A stretch of DNA of 64,000 nucleotides from positions 37,501 through 101,500 of the forward strand of contig NC_019738.1 of the NCBI RefSeq assembly GCF_000317515.1, written 5' to 3'. Within the stretch, counting starts at the first letter, position 1; every line of letters begins with the position of its first letter. This document shows positions 16,247 through 24,900 of the stretch, piece by piece. The notes beneath the pieces are model-generated. The model was not told the DNA's origin. It did no database searches and saw only the letters and a program-made list of their open reading frames with translations. The translations under genes were made by a program, and so were the position numbers. The stretch is from Allocoleopsis franciscana PCC 7113. GTDB taxonomy: Bacteria; Cyanobacteriota; Cyanobacteriia; Cyanobacteriales; Coleofasciculaceae.

Positions 16247-17452
16247 TTAAGTCCACGCTACAAGTTCGGGCTGGGATTCTGGATGAATGTAGGCGGGTTT
16301 CTCTTTGCGCGGCAACTGACCGGATAGAACCAAATGCGCCATCGTGTCGCAAATCACACGAGTTGCCATCAGAGATGTAATATCACTGATGTCATAAGGT
16401 GGGGAAACTTCCACGACTTCCAAACCACAAACAGGAGCTTTTTGCACAATTTTGCCTAACAAATGCAGGGCTTCGCGGGGCAAGAGTCCTCCGGGTTCAG
16501 GCCAGCCGGTGCCAGGGACAAAGCCTGCATCAATGCAGTCAATATCAAAGCTGATGTAGACACAATCGGTGCCATCTAATGCCCTTTCTAGAGCAAAATC
16601 TACGGCAGCATCTAAGCCCATTTCGGTAATGTCGGTCACGGTTAGGATATTACTATTTGCCCGTTCCCGGTAAAATTTAATGCCCTCGCGGGGGCATTGC
16701 CAACCGCCAATCCCCAATTGCACCAAGTTCTTTGCCGGTGCGTTTTTCATATTGGTGGCATGAAACCAAGGGCAGGTGTGCATCCGCTCATCTAAGTCGG
16801 TTTCTTGGGTATCGACGTGGCGATCGAAGTGAATAATGCCGACTTTCTTGTCGCCTAAGTGCCGACAAATGCCCCGAACAGTGGGGAACCCAATAGAATG
16901 ATCACCGCCTAGAATAATGGGGAATGCTCCAGAGCTAAAGATGTGAGCAATACCTTTAGAAATCTGGTCAAATGACTTTTCGTTGTTGGCGGGAATGGTG
17001 AAGATATCGCCCACATCACAAAGTTTGATTTGTTCGCGTAAATCAATTCCCAACTCAAAATTGTAGGGCGTATACAACGCAGAAATGCGGCGAATTCCTT
17101 GGGGACCAAAGCGAGTGCCAGGACGATAGGTAGTACCCGAATCGTGAGGAACACCCACAATCGCCACATCATATTCCCCAACCTTACGAACATCCTCTAC
17201 ATAGGGGGCTTTCATGAAGGTGTTAATCCCGGCATAGTGAGGAAGCTCACCGCGTGAAAAAGTGGGAATAGTGCGATCGCGAATACTCTCTGCCGCTTCC
17301 AAACCGTATTCCAGCCCCTTCGACACCTCCTGTTGCCAACCCGTCTGCGGCAATCGAGCCTCTAAATCCAGTGCCCGTTGCGCTTGAGTCGGATAATGTC
17401 CGTTCCCATCTGGACTTTGAAATAAGGGGTTTTCAGAATTATTTTCAGTCAT
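16247..17452 (-). CDS. gdmH: Ni-dependent guanidine hydrolase (ureohydrolase family, often annotated agmatinase)
   Basis: It hydrolyses guanidine to urea and ammonium in the cytoplasm. The arginase/agmatinase fold is clear, with metal motifs GGDHS (182-186), HFDRHVDTQ (208-216) and SFDIDCID (301-308). The first Asp-X-His motif is DRH, not the usual DAH of agmatinases. The 401-residue length, long N-terminal arm (about 75 residues before the core) and linked HypA/HypB genes match GdmH (Sll1077 of Synechocystis) from established work. The ATG at 17452 is chosen because AGGAG lies 5 nt upstream; a GTG at 17458 overlaps that site. A guanidine-I riboswitch in the leader settles the substrate better than homology does. 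Confidence 0.92.
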   Translation of the reverse strand: MTENNSENPLFQSPDGNGHYPTQAQRALDLEARLPQTGWQQEVSKGLEYGLEAAESIRDRTIPTFSRGELPHYAGINTFMKAPYVEDVRKVGEYDVAIVGVPHDSGTTYRPGTRFGPQGIRRISALYTPYNFELGIDLREQIKLCDVGDIFTIPANNEKSFDQISKGIAHIFSSGAFPIILGGDHSIGFPTVRGICRHLGDKKVGIIHFDRHVDTQETDLDERMHTCPWFHATNMKNAPAKNLVQLGIGGWQCPREGIKFYRERANSNILTVTDITEMGLDAAVDFALERALDGTDCVYISFDIDCIDAGFVPGTGWPEPGGLLPREALHLLGKIVQKAPVCGLEVVEVSPPYDISDITSLMATRVICDTMAHLVLSGQLPRKEKPAYIHPESQPELVAWT

Positions 17453-17526
17453 TGGCACTCCTGAGAAGTTGTCAAAACAATTGACATGAGCGAGTTGAAT
17501 CGAACAACATGAGGAATCAATGCAAC

Positions 17527-17579
17527 AAGCCCAGGAGAGGACACAATCAGTCTAATGAACTGATGTTTCTCCCGGGCTT
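17527..17579 (-). promoter_or_regulatory. Expression platform of the guanidine riboswitch
   Basis: The last conserved aptamer strand, AAGCCCGGGAGA (17579-17568 on the minus strand), is complementary to a downstream segment TCTCCTGGGCTT (17538-17527) over 12 positions with one G-U pair. A small hairpin (ATCAGT/ACTGAT) sits between them. The aptamer and this helix are mutually exclusive. Only a weak U-rich stretch (CTTGTTG) follows, so it may act as a poor terminator or a processing switch. Confidence 0.7.
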
Positions 17580-17697
17580 TTCTCCCGCCGTGTAACCGAT
17601 TCATCTAATACTTTAGAAAGGAGAGAGCTTAGATGAGCCAGCTTGCTTCTCTCGGACCAGCATTTGAATAATTCAAACCGGAACCCTAGAAGCTGTT
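17565..17697 (-). ncRNA. Guanidine-I (ykkC) riboswitch aptamer
   Basis: The minus-strand leader of gdmH contains, in order, the conserved blocks CTAGGGTTCCGG, CTGGTCCGAGAG, ACACGGCGGGA and AAAAGCCCGGGAGA. These are the hallmark segments of the ykkC class that binds guanidinium. A variable arm (about 17587-17640) lies between them. The aptamer ends about 110 nt before the gdmH start codon. PRPP and ppGpp variants of ykkC exist, but the full consensus and the gene downstream both point to guanidine. Confidence 0.93.
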
Positions 17698-17822
17698 AAT
17701 TTTTCCTTACACTCTGTAATTTTGAATGACTTCAAAACAGTCTAAGGTTTTCACCCAATCAGTAATTAGTTGAGAAAATTTTTAAACTTTACAGAGAATG
17801 ATCCTGAGTCTTTGCTACGGGA

Positions 17823-17865
17823 AGAATAGCAATGAATCTATGGAAAAAATGTAGTGAAAGATACA
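17823..17865 (-). promoter_or_regulatory. NtcA-activated promoter of gdmH-ghaA-ghaB
   Basis: On the minus strand TGTA-N8-TACA (17865-17850) is followed after exactly 22 bases by TATTCT (17828-17823). This reproduces the class II NtcA promoter GTA-N8-TAC-N22-TA-N3-T without deviation. The predicted start near 17816 gives a leader of about 360 nt that contains the riboswitch. The box partly overlaps the A-tract of the upstream gene's terminator. Confidence 0.7.
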
Positions 17866-17890
17866 AAAAAGATTGGCGCATCTGCCAACC
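17865..17890 (-). terminator. Intrinsic terminator of the TPR protein gene
   Basis: On the minus strand GGTTGGC (17890-17884) pairs with GCCAATC (17877-17871) with one mismatch around a 6-nt loop, and six T residues follow (17870-17865). It lies 140 bp after the stop of the TPR gene and just before the gdmH promoter, insulating the two units. Confidence 0.75.
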
Positions 17891-18029
17891 TTTGCCATAA
17901 ATATGAAATTTCCTTAACAAATTTATTCCACTCTTGGGGGGCTAAACTCCAAACACTTTTTACTGTCTAGCCTTGGAAGGCGTAAGGCGGCAGACATCTA
18001 GAGTGCCGATAACCCGCTTCCATCCCTGT

Positions 18030-18968
18030 TCAGTTAGGTCGTTGTCTAATTTTATTCCTCTCCTCTGCACAATTCCAACCTTTGTCTTCACTGCCGTTAT
18101 CGATGCGATTTTGGTTTCTGCACTGTTCGTAGGTAATTTGTGCAGCGGAATAATTAGGTAATTGCTCCAGTTTTTGCCCTGCTTTATTAAAAAAATCTTG
18201 AGCTTCTTTATTCTTCCCCTGATTCCTCAGAATTTGTGCCTTTAGGTATAAAACCTCTGGATTATTAGGTGTTAGTTTCAGGGCACGATCCACAAACTCC
18301 AGCGCTTTAGAATACTTTTTCAAATCCCGATATCCCACAGCAATACCGCGATAAGCTAAGTAAGAAGGAGCCGCATATTTTTCTAGTTTCTCCACCGCCT
18401 GAGCGGGGTCAGAAAACGGTAAATTGACCGCTAACATCAAATCCATATAACCTGTCAATAAATTCAATTCAGGGTCGTTGGGGTCAATTTTTTTGGCTTC
18501 ATCTAGATATTGAAAAACTTTCTGCAATTTGCTCACAGCTCCAACCGGACCCTCTGTTTTAAATTCGTAAGTCCCTTCTAAGAAATGACCAACGGCGGTG
18601 TAAAGATTTCCCCGTAAAGGGTCAGTAGATTTTAGTTTTTGAGCTGTTTGCTGAGTTTTAGCGGCATAGCTTTTCAGGGTATCCCATTCTTGAGTTGTGA
18701 AAGCTAGAGACGCTAACATGGCATAAGTAAGGGGTTCATTCGGCTCACTCTGTTCCGCTTTCTCTAGGTAACCTTTGGCAGCTTTGTAGTTTCCCGCTTT
18801 GAAGATATATTCAAAAGCTGCTTCTGTATTATCTCCAATGGGGCGAGGATTATTGGCGCGAAAGGGATCTTTTGCCAAGGTGGGTGACACCCACAAACTG
18901 AGTACCACAGCCGCAGCACTGGCAAGAGCTGTCACCGTCCGTTTTGGCGCAGGTAACCAAGTCGTCAT
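18030..18968 (-). CDS. Exported tetratricopeptide-repeat protein
   Basis: This is a 312-residue protein with an N-terminal signal sequence (TALASAAAVVLSLWVSPTLA, cleavage near LAKDPF) followed by TPR-type helical pairs. The clearest are AAKGYLEKAEQSEPNEPLTY (about 58-80), LQKVFQYLDEAKKIDPNDPE and YSKALEFVDRALKLTPNNPE (about 220-245). TPRs usually serve as protein-protein docking surfaces, here probably in the periplasm or thylakoid lumen. Two C-terminal cysteines (YEQCRNQ, GWNCAEE) could form a disulfide. The specific role is unknown. It has its own terminator and no operon partner. Confidence 0.75.
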   Translation of the reverse strand: MTTWLPAPKRTVTALASAAAVVLSLWVSPTLAKDPFRANNPRPIGDNTEAAFEYIFKAGNYKAAKGYLEKAEQSEPNEPLTYAMLASLAFTTQEWDTLKSYAAKTQQTAQKLKSTDPLRGNLYTAVGHFLEGTYEFKTEGPVGAVSKLQKVFQYLDEAKKIDPNDPELNLLTGYMDLMLAVNLPFSDPAQAVEKLEKYAAPSYLAYRGIAVGYRDLKKYSKALEFVDRALKLTPNNPEVLYLKAQILRNQGKNKEAQDFFNKAGQKLEQLPNYSAAQITYEQCRNQNRIDNGSEDKGWNCAEERNKIRQRPN

Positions 18969-19210
18969 TGCTATCCTTAATAAAAATGATGCTTAATAAA
19001 AGTCTGACGTTGCAGTTGATTGAATGTTCCAGTTTTAAGAGTTGGGATTATCAGTGTTATGTTTGTCACAATTGAGAAGAACTCATTGCTTTCTCAAGTT
19101 AGCCGCTACTCAGCTCAGTTAACGTTGTCGGTCAAGGAGGTCAATCAACCTTGACATCAATATATTTTAGCGATGAGACTTACCTTGTTGGCACGGTATT
19201 ACGAACCTTA

Positions 19211-19885
19211 ATGCTATATCTTAGAAACTTAACGTACCACCCTCCTGCTACCCCCCTAGCCATCTTAAAATCTCTGAATCTACAACTGGCACCCCAACAA
19301 CTAGGACTGGTCATTGGTCCTAGTGGCTCAGGTAAAAGTACATTATTGGAAATTTTGGCAGGGTTAGCACAGCAAACGGCAGGGGGTGCCTTCTGGCGAG
19401 ACCAAGAACTCACGCCGGAACATTTGCAACAGCTCGGAGGGCTGGTCTTTCAATTTCCCGAACGGCATTTTTGTGGTAGTACAATTCTAGAGGAACTGCG
19501 GCTGGGGCATCCGGAGTTGGGGTCTGAGAGGGTTTATGAAGCGCTTGGGGAAGTCGGACTGGCTGACTTATCGCTACACACTTCACCCCATGCCCTAAGT
19601 GGGGGACAGCAGCGACGGCTTGCTTTAGCCGTACAGTTGATTCGCCAACCCCATATTCTCATGTTGGATGAACCCACAGCGGGTCTAGATTGGTCGATGC
19701 GGCGACAGCTAGTAAGTCTGTTGGCAAAGCTCAAAGCCCATTGGACACTGTTGGTCGTGACTCACGATGCGGGTGAATTATTGCAAATTTCTGATCGCTG
19801 CTGGACACTGAATCATGGGGAATTGCAAGAAGTTGATCCCGTAACTCTAAAACCTAGAAGTAATACCCCACAACTTGTCACTTGA
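19211..19885 (+). CDS. ABC transporter ATP-binding protein (cobalt/ECF-like)
   Basis: This ATPase of about 224 residues has Walker A GPSGSGKST, a Q-loop in VFQFPERHF, the signature ALSGGQQRR, Walker B HILMLDEPTAGLD and switch His in VVTHDAGE. The QFPE Q-loop is typical of ECF/CbiO-type ATPases. No permease gene is adjacent, so it probably works with a partner encoded elsewhere. The ATG at 19211 begins MLYLRNLTYHPP, as such proteins usually do. A TTG at 19151 would add 20 residues without family features. The substrate is unknown. Confidence 0.8.
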   Translation: MLYLRNLTYHPPATPLAILKSLNLQLAPQQLGLVIGPSGSGKSTLLEILAGLAQQTAGGAFWRDQELTPEHLQQLGGLVFQFPERHFCGSTILEELRLGHPELGSERVYEALGEVGLADLSLHTSPHALSGGQQRRLALAVQLIRQPHILMLDEPTAGLDWSMRRQLVSLLAKLKAHWTLLVVTHDAGELLQISDRCWTLNHGELQEVDPVTLKPRSNTPQLVT

Positions 19886-20076
19886 ATCTTATTTTTCTTC
19901 CATCATTATGATGTCCTGTCCGGTTGATTACCCTTCATAAAAACATGTTTAAAGATTGATTGTGTTCACTCATTAAAGTTGACAAACTGAAAAGTTGAGG
20001 CTTTTTCAGCTTCAACTGTTTGACCCGTGAGCAAAAAACACAGACGATTAACCAAGTCATTTAACGAAATCGATCG

Positions 20077-20847
20077 ATGGGCGCAAGTGAGACATTATTA
20101 CTACCTGAGATGCTAGATATCTGGCAGCTAACTCTAGGATGGCAGCCAACGGATGAACAACAGGGGCTATTTCAACAGTTTTATGAAGGCATTTTAGAAG
20201 GAAATCAACGGTTGAATTTAACCCGAATCACGGAACCAATGGATTTCTGGGAGAAACATTTGTGGGATTCTTTGCGGGGATTTTGGACACAGGAATCAGG
20301 ATTCGTAGCAGCAACGCCTACATCACTCATACAGAATTTAAAAGGTAACAGTGAAATTCAGCCCCAATCTTTGAAGCTGATTGATATAGGAACAGGGGCA
20401 GGATTTCCAGGAATACCAGTAGCGATCGCCTTTCCCCATCATTCCGTTACCTTACTAGATTCCACCCGCAAAAAAATTACCTTTTTGGAGGCTTTAATCA
20501 CTCAGTTAGGCATTCAAAATGTTACTACTTTAGTCGGTAGAGCTGAATCACTCACTCATCAGCTTCAGCATCGACAAACTTACGATATTGCTCTCCTCAG
20601 AGCGGTTGCACCAGCTTCAGTGTGTGCTGAGTATGCCCTACCCTTGTTGAAAACAGGGGGTTTAGCGATTCTCTATCGAGGTCATTGGACCGATGAAGAG
20701 ACAGAATCTCTTAAATCCATTCTGGAAAAATTAGGTGGAGGAATTGAGTTCATTGAAGAATTTACAACACCCATTAGTAAAAGTGTCCGTCACTGCATTT
20801 ACTTACGTTCTTCTGCACCGCTTAAAGAGCTACCTCTAAAAAAATAA
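20077..20847 (+). CDS. rsmG: 16S rRNA (guanine527-N7)-methyltransferase
   Basis: It methylates G527 of 16S rRNA with S-adenosylmethionine. The 256-residue length fits cyanobacterial RsmG. Motif I, LIDIGTGAGFPGIPVAIAFP, is around residues 105-125, preceded by the family segment LNLTRITEPMDFWEKHLWDS. A later segment ALLRAVAPASVCAEYALPLL matches the catalytic region. The segment around 75-100 (SGFVAATPTSLIQNLKGNSE) is longer than in E. coli. The start is the ATG at 20077. The gene lies 191 bp after the ABC ATPase gene on the same strand. Confidence 0.93.
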   Translation: MGASETLLLPEMLDIWQLTLGWQPTDEQQGLFQQFYEGILEGNQRLNLTRITEPMDFWEKHLWDSLRGFWTQESGFVAATPTSLIQNLKGNSEIQPQSLKLIDIGTGAGFPGIPVAIAFPHHSVTLLDSTRKKITFLEALITQLGIQNVTTLVGRAESLTHQLQHRQTYDIALLRAVAPASVCAEYALPLLKTGGLAILYRGHWTDEETESLKSILEKLGGGIEFIEEFTTPISKSVRHCIYLRSSAPLKELPLKK

Positions 20848-20927
20848 TTGCAACAAAAGAATCAAACTATTTAAGTCGTAGAGGTTATTTAATTCCCACG
20901 CAGATAAAACTGTAAAAACCAAGGTAA

Positions 20928-22115
20928 TTATTGTTGGGATAAGCGCTTAACTTGCTCACCACCTAAAAGCCGATGGGCGTCTTCCAGCAAGGCAGGAATT
21001 TTGTCCGCGTGAGGACTATGACGCAAACAATATCGTAAGTCTAATTCTCTGATTCGGTCGGCTCTGCTACCAGGAAACCAGTGACTTGCACCATCTAACA
21101 AGTTATAGCGCCCTTTGGCATATTCCACCATATCGTAGGCCAGAGCAAGATTTCTCAGCCACAAGATCACAGGAATGTTCACCAGTCCTGGCGTTTCTTC
21201 AGAGGTTGGTAAGCCAATCTGCCATGTTTTGACCCACTTTTCTCCCAAAATAGCGATCGCTTCTTGTTCCAAGCGCACAAGAATAGGTGATAAGAGTTCA
21301 TCCGCTTGATCCAGCAATTCCACCGCCTTCAGGTGTTCATCAAAATCCGTTGGTTTGAATGCTCCTATACTCAAAGTATGCACTTGAGGATGGGACAGAC
21401 AGAATAAATCATTAAACACCATCGGACTCAGAGGGACACACAAATTTACTAATTTCTGGGAAGGTTTTTGTAACATTCCCCCTTTATCTGAAGGACTGAT
21501 AATAAAAACTCCCATATCATGACGGCTAGCTGCCTCGATTGCAGGCCAGTTGGACTGGTTAATGTAGTACCAATGCAGGTTCACATAATCAAATTGGTTC
21601 GTTTCTATAGCCTTAACAATCACATCCGTGGGGCCATGGGTAGAAAAGCCCACAAATCTGACTTTCCCTTGCTCTTGTAGTTGCCGTACCACATCCAAAA
21701 AGCCACCAGGGCGGATGGTATCGTGAAGTAGCCCATGCGTATTAATCCCGTGCAGCCCTAACAAGTCAACGTAGTCTAGCTTAAGATTAGCCAACGACTG
21801 GTCAAACTTACGCCGAAATTCTTTTGGACTGCATTCCAGCATCACTTTAGTCTGGATAATCATTTGCTCACGGGGAAGCCTCTTGAGAATGGGTCCTAAT
21901 TGCAGATCAGAGGTACCATAAGCACGAGCAGTTTCAATGTGATTGATGCCTACTTCTAGAGACCGATGAACAATCGCTGCCAAATTTTGCTGACTACGCC
22001 GACGAACTCGCCACAGTGGTCGATCTTTCCAGCTGTATTGGTATCTCATACCACCACAAGAAAAGATTGGCATCTGTAATTGGGTTCGCCCAAATCTTCG
22101 ATATTGCATCCCCAT
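20928..22115 (-). CDS. Aldo/keto reductase family protein
   Basis: This is a 395-residue NADPH-dependent oxidoreductase-like protein. Residues 1-300 form the AKR barrel: YRRFGRTQLQMPIFSCGGMR, the active-site Asp/Tyr segment INHIETARAYGTSDLQLGPI, Lys in QTKVMLE and the catalytic His region DLLGLHGIN. The C-terminal 90 residues (with HWFPGSRADRIRELDLRYCL) are an extra helical region. Other members with this arrangement carry a 4Fe-4S domain there, but only one or two cysteines remain here, so a cluster is unlikely. The substrate is unknown. The start is ATG-GGG-ATG; either ATG could serve. Confidence 0.8.
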   Translation of the reverse strand: MGMQYRRFGRTQLQMPIFSCGGMRYQYSWKDRPLWRVRRRSQQNLAAIVHRSLEVGINHIETARAYGTSDLQLGPILKRLPREQMIIQTKVMLECSPKEFRRKFDQSLANLKLDYVDLLGLHGINTHGLLHDTIRPGGFLDVVRQLQEQGKVRFVGFSTHGPTDVIVKAIETNQFDYVNLHWYYINQSNWPAIEAASRHDMGVFIISPSDKGGMLQKPSQKLVNLCVPLSPMVFNDLFCLSHPQVHTLSIGAFKPTDFDEHLKAVELLDQADELLSPILVRLEQEAIAILGEKWVKTWQIGLPTSEETPGLVNIPVILWLRNLALAYDMVEYAKGRYNLLDGASHWFPGSRADRIRELDLRYCLRHSPHADKIPALLEDAHRLLGGEQVKRLSQQ

Positions 22116-22239
22116 AAAATTCTTTCTAAATCAATTAATCTTCAGCCAATAATCACCAGCACCCATTCCTAGTGCAGCGCGGCAGAAATAACCCACCAGT
22201 CCAAAAAGGTTAAAAAGCTTAGTGTACAAGCGTTCTTAC

Positions 22240-22275
22240 CTTCTTTTTTCTGCCTTCTTTTTTCTGCCTTCTTGC
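22240..22275. repeat. 14-bp tandem repeat (2.5 copies)
   Basis: The unit CTTCTTTTTTCTGC occurs at 22240-22253 and 22254-22267, with a partial third copy to 22275. Flanking 8-bp inverted arms CTAGTGCA (22169-22176) and TGCACTAG (22273-22280) bracket the region. It lies in the gap between rpiA and the aldo/keto reductase gene and resembles cyanobacterial STRR elements. The rest of this 329-bp gap shows no gene. Confidence 0.6.
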
Positions 22276-22444
22276 ACTAGTATGGCTAATGATTAACGAT
22301 TGATGAAAGCTGATTGCCCCTCAAAAAGTAAGCGAATTCAATCGGCGATGCCTTCGGCAGTTTGGCCTTCAATAATGTTTTGCAAACCCGTAGCGACCAT
22401 CGCTTAGCCGCTAATGCCAATCAATCCCCTAACCATGAGCGATT

Positions 22445-23155
22445 TTACATTTCTCGAACAACAGGCTGACCATCTTTAACTTCACCAATCAGAACTTTAT
22501 CGGCAACCCCAACAAATAAGCCATTTTCCAAGACGCCTGGAATATTATTTAAAGTCTTTTCCAGTTCAGCGGGGTTATCGATGGAGTCAAATTTTACGTC
22601 AATTACCATGTTGCCCTGGTCAGTAATCACGGGACCTGCTTTTTTCACACCCATACGTAACTCTGGCTTTCCACCTAGCTTTTCAATCGCCCGCATCACC
22701 GGCGTAATTGCCATGGGAATAACTTCCACAGGCAACAAGAAAGTAGAACCTAAGCGATCAACTAATTTATTTCCATCCACGACAACAATAAATTGGTCGG
22801 CTAAAGCATCAACAACTTTCTCACGAGTATGAGCCGCACCGCCGCCTTTGATCAAATTTTTCTGCGGATCAACTTCATCCGCACCATCAATGGCAATATC
22901 AATGTGATCAACGGCATCCAGTGTGGTTAAAGGAATTCCATACTTTTTCGCCAAGACTTCTGCTTGGAAAGATGTGGGAATGCCTTGGATGTCTGTAAGT
23001 TCACCCGACTTCAGGCGATTTCCCAAATACTCGATGGCATAGGCAGTCGTTGAACCTGTACCTAGTCCGACAATCGTACCTGACTTTACAAGAGCGGCTG
23101 CCGCTTTGCCAACTTCCTGCTTCATCACTTTAATCGGGTCAATTTCTCCGGTCAT
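22445..23155 (-). CDS. rpiA: Ribose-5-phosphate isomerase A
   Basis: It interconverts ribose-5-phosphate and ribulose-5-phosphate in the Calvin cycle and pentose-phosphate pathway. The 236-residue protein shows the RpiA signatures: [16 protein letters not shown] (about 31-45), IDGADEVD (about 90-97), and the catalytic Glu in [11 protein letters not shown]. The start ATG at 23155 has AAGGAG 8 nt upstream. The gene is monocistronic as far as can be seen. No anomalies. Confidence 0.96.
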   Translation of the reverse strand: MTGEIDPIKVMKQEVGKAAAALVKSGTIVGLGTGSTTAYAIEYLGNRLKSGELTDIQGIPTSFQAEVLAKKYGIPLTTLDAVDHIDIAIDGADEVDPQKNLIKGGGAAHTREKVVDALADQFIVVVDGNKLVDRLGSTFLLPVEVIPMAITPVMRAIEKLGGKPELRMGVKKAGPVITDQGNMVIDVKFDSIDNPAELEKTLNNIPGVLENGLFVGVADKVLIGEVKDGQPVVREM

Positions 23156-23281
23156 GACAAAAACTCCTTTAAGGTCACACCCAAGGTTTATGGGTTAGGA
23201 TGGCGTGAGGCTAAATATGCCCTGACGCCGCACTAATTAATCTACTATCCGTTGGTTATTCTCTCATGAGCCGGGAGCGAG

Positions 23282-23403
23282 ACTCTTAAAAGAGCATTGT
23301 TCGTTAGGACGAAGTGCAGGAAAGTTCGTCTGATGGCGATAGTGCCTGTTGAAATTGAGTTGCTGTTGAAGACCCAAAGTGGAAGGAGCTGAAATCAAAA
23401 CTA
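23282..23403 (+). promoter_or_regulatory. Leader with alternative hairpins before a membrane protein gene
   Basis: In the 5' leader ACGAA (23309-23313) can pair either upstream with TTCGT (23300-23304, 4-nt loop) or downstream as GACGAA/TTCGTC (23308-23313 with 23325-23330). The two hairpins exclude each other. CTCTT/AAGAG at 23284-23295 lies before them. The arrangement is switch-like but short, and no known riboswitch class is recognised. Confidence 0.3.
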
Positions 23404-24234
23404 ATGGGAGAAAAAATACAAACCAAAGCATTTTTATTATTTAAAATTATTTTCTACACCCCGTTAAAGTACTGTTTATTATTTGTTTTAGCCTCAATAC
23501 TTGTGTCGATCTATGGAAGCAGTACTTGGTGGAGTGCGCTACTCAGTAAAGCCTTGCCTGTAATCTTTTCAACTGCTATTTTTACCTTGATTATTCGTGA
23601 ATTATGGGGGAATCGCTCAAAGCTAAGGTTTGTGGTCAATATTTACTTTAAAAGTGGTGTTTTAAGCTATTTTCGTGCCTTGATTATTGTTGCTATTACC
23701 ATCACTTTAGGCGTAGTGGTTTATCTTCTTGTCCCTGAATTTCTAAGATGGGGCTGGGGTTCTCTAATTTTCGGAAATTCAGGAAATGTCGCATTACAAC
23801 CCTTAACTACCGCATCTCAAGCCGGTCAAAAAATTAGTGAAATTCATGGCAGTGGCTTTGACTATCGATGGATTTTCATGATTCCTGTTTGGATGATTTT
23901 TATTTTAGGTTTTCCGTTTTGGGCGGAAGTTGAAGAGAAAATTTTTCGTCAGGGCGTCCACTCCTGGAAAGGGATAACCATGAGTTCGATTAAGTTTGGC
24001 TTAATTCATCTCATTATGGGAATTCCTCTGTGTTGGGCTTTAACTCTATCTGTTCCAGGATTTTTATTTGCTTGTCGTTATAAATATGCTTATCATCGGC
24101 ATTTACGACAATTTAAGGATGAAGCCAAAGCGCAGGAAGCTGGAGTCAGAGCTAGCACAGCGGATCATGCCATCTACAATGCCATTCTCATCACCTTATC
24201 TGTGGCGCTTCTACTGCTGGCTCAAGGGCTTTGA
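23404..24234 (+). CDS. Conserved-looking multi-pass membrane protein, function unknown
   Basis: This is a 276-residue protein with about seven hydrophobic segments: 12-32, 40-63, 81-110, 160-180, 195-215, 215-232 and 255-275. The stretch FGLIHLIMGIPLCWALTLSV resembles the third conserved helix of CPBP-type intramembrane proteases (HxxxN region), and WAEVEEKIFRQGVHSWKGI resembles the EE(x)3R motif. The catalytic pattern is not complete enough to call. The start ATG at 23404 has a poorly placed Shine-Dalgarno (AGGAG about 15 nt upstream). No operon partners. Family uncertain. Confidence 0.65.
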   Translation: MGEKIQTKAFLLFKIIFYTPLKYCLLFVLASILVSIYGSSTWWSALLSKALPVIFSTAIFTLIIRELWGNRSKLRFVVNIYFKSGVLSYFRALIIVAITITLGVVVYLLVPEFLRWGWGSLIFGNSGNVALQPLTTASQAGQKISEIHGSGFDYRWIFMIPVWMIFILGFPFWAEVEEKIFRQGVHSWKGITMSSIKFGLIHLIMGIPLCWALTLSVPGFLFACRYKYAYHRHLRQFKDEAKAQEAGVRASTADHAIYNAILITLSVALLLLAQGL

Positions 24235-24435
24235 GCGGTGGCACTAAGCCTTAAAAAACTATCAAACCAACAGCTTACGGGCACTCTAACCCCAAATCTC
24301 TCAAGAGACGAAGAGTTACAGTACCCGTTGCGAGAGTTTACCATTTTGAATCCCTTAAAATGGACAACCCTTGATTGCACTGCACTCAGATTATCGAGAA
24401 GAATAACCTGAGTGAGTACAACATTTCGATCGCAG

Positions 24436-24900
24436 CTAGGGATTGCTAGCTTGAGCTGATAAAAGCTCTTTTAGCTTCGCCAACTCACCCGCCCAACGCG
24501 GATCAGGTTGAAATCCGCCTGCGTCAGAGGATGCTGCTGTTGTACGTTGGTCATTACCACGCTTAGACTTTTTATTGCCTGCACGACGAGTAGGAGGAGT
24601 GTGATTGCTCGATGAGCGTTGGGGTTCTTCTTCCTCTTGTTGACTCTTTGAGCGTGGTAGAGCTTTTTCGATTTTTAGGGCGCTCTCTTGGAACATGTGA
24701 CCATTGAATTTCTCAATGATCTCATCCGCCTGTTCATCTGTTGGTACGGTGACAAAGGCAAACCCCCGGCACTTGCCAGTTTTGCGGTCTTTGATCACCT
24801 TTGTGGAAACAGACTCACCAACATCTACAAAAACAGCATGTAGTTCATCGCGGTTTACTTCTTCTTTTGGTAAATTGCCTACGTAGAGACGAACGGACAT
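24436..24900 (-). CDS. RRM-type RNA-binding protein
   Basis: This 154-residue protein carries a single RNA-recognition motif (residues 1-82) with RNP2 LYVGNL and RNP1 KCRGFAFV, followed by a charged, Ser/Arg-rich disordered tail. The C-terminal motif GGFQPDPRWAGELAKLKELL is a recurrent element. Cyanobacterial Rbp proteins of this type bind mRNAs and often respond to cold. The ATG at 24900 has GGAGG 8 nt upstream and starts MSVRLYVGNLP, so in-frame codons to 24927 are excluded. It is transcribed alone, with a long upstream intergenic region that may hold its 5' leader. Confidence 0.88.
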   Translation of the reverse strand: MSVRLYVGNLPKEEVNRDELHAVFVDVGESVSTKVIKDRKTGKCRGFAFVTVPTDEQADEIIEKFNGHMFQESALKIEKALPRSKSQQEEEEPQRSSSNHTPPTRRAGNKKSKRGNDQRTTAASSDAGGFQPDPRWAGELAKLKELLSAQASNP

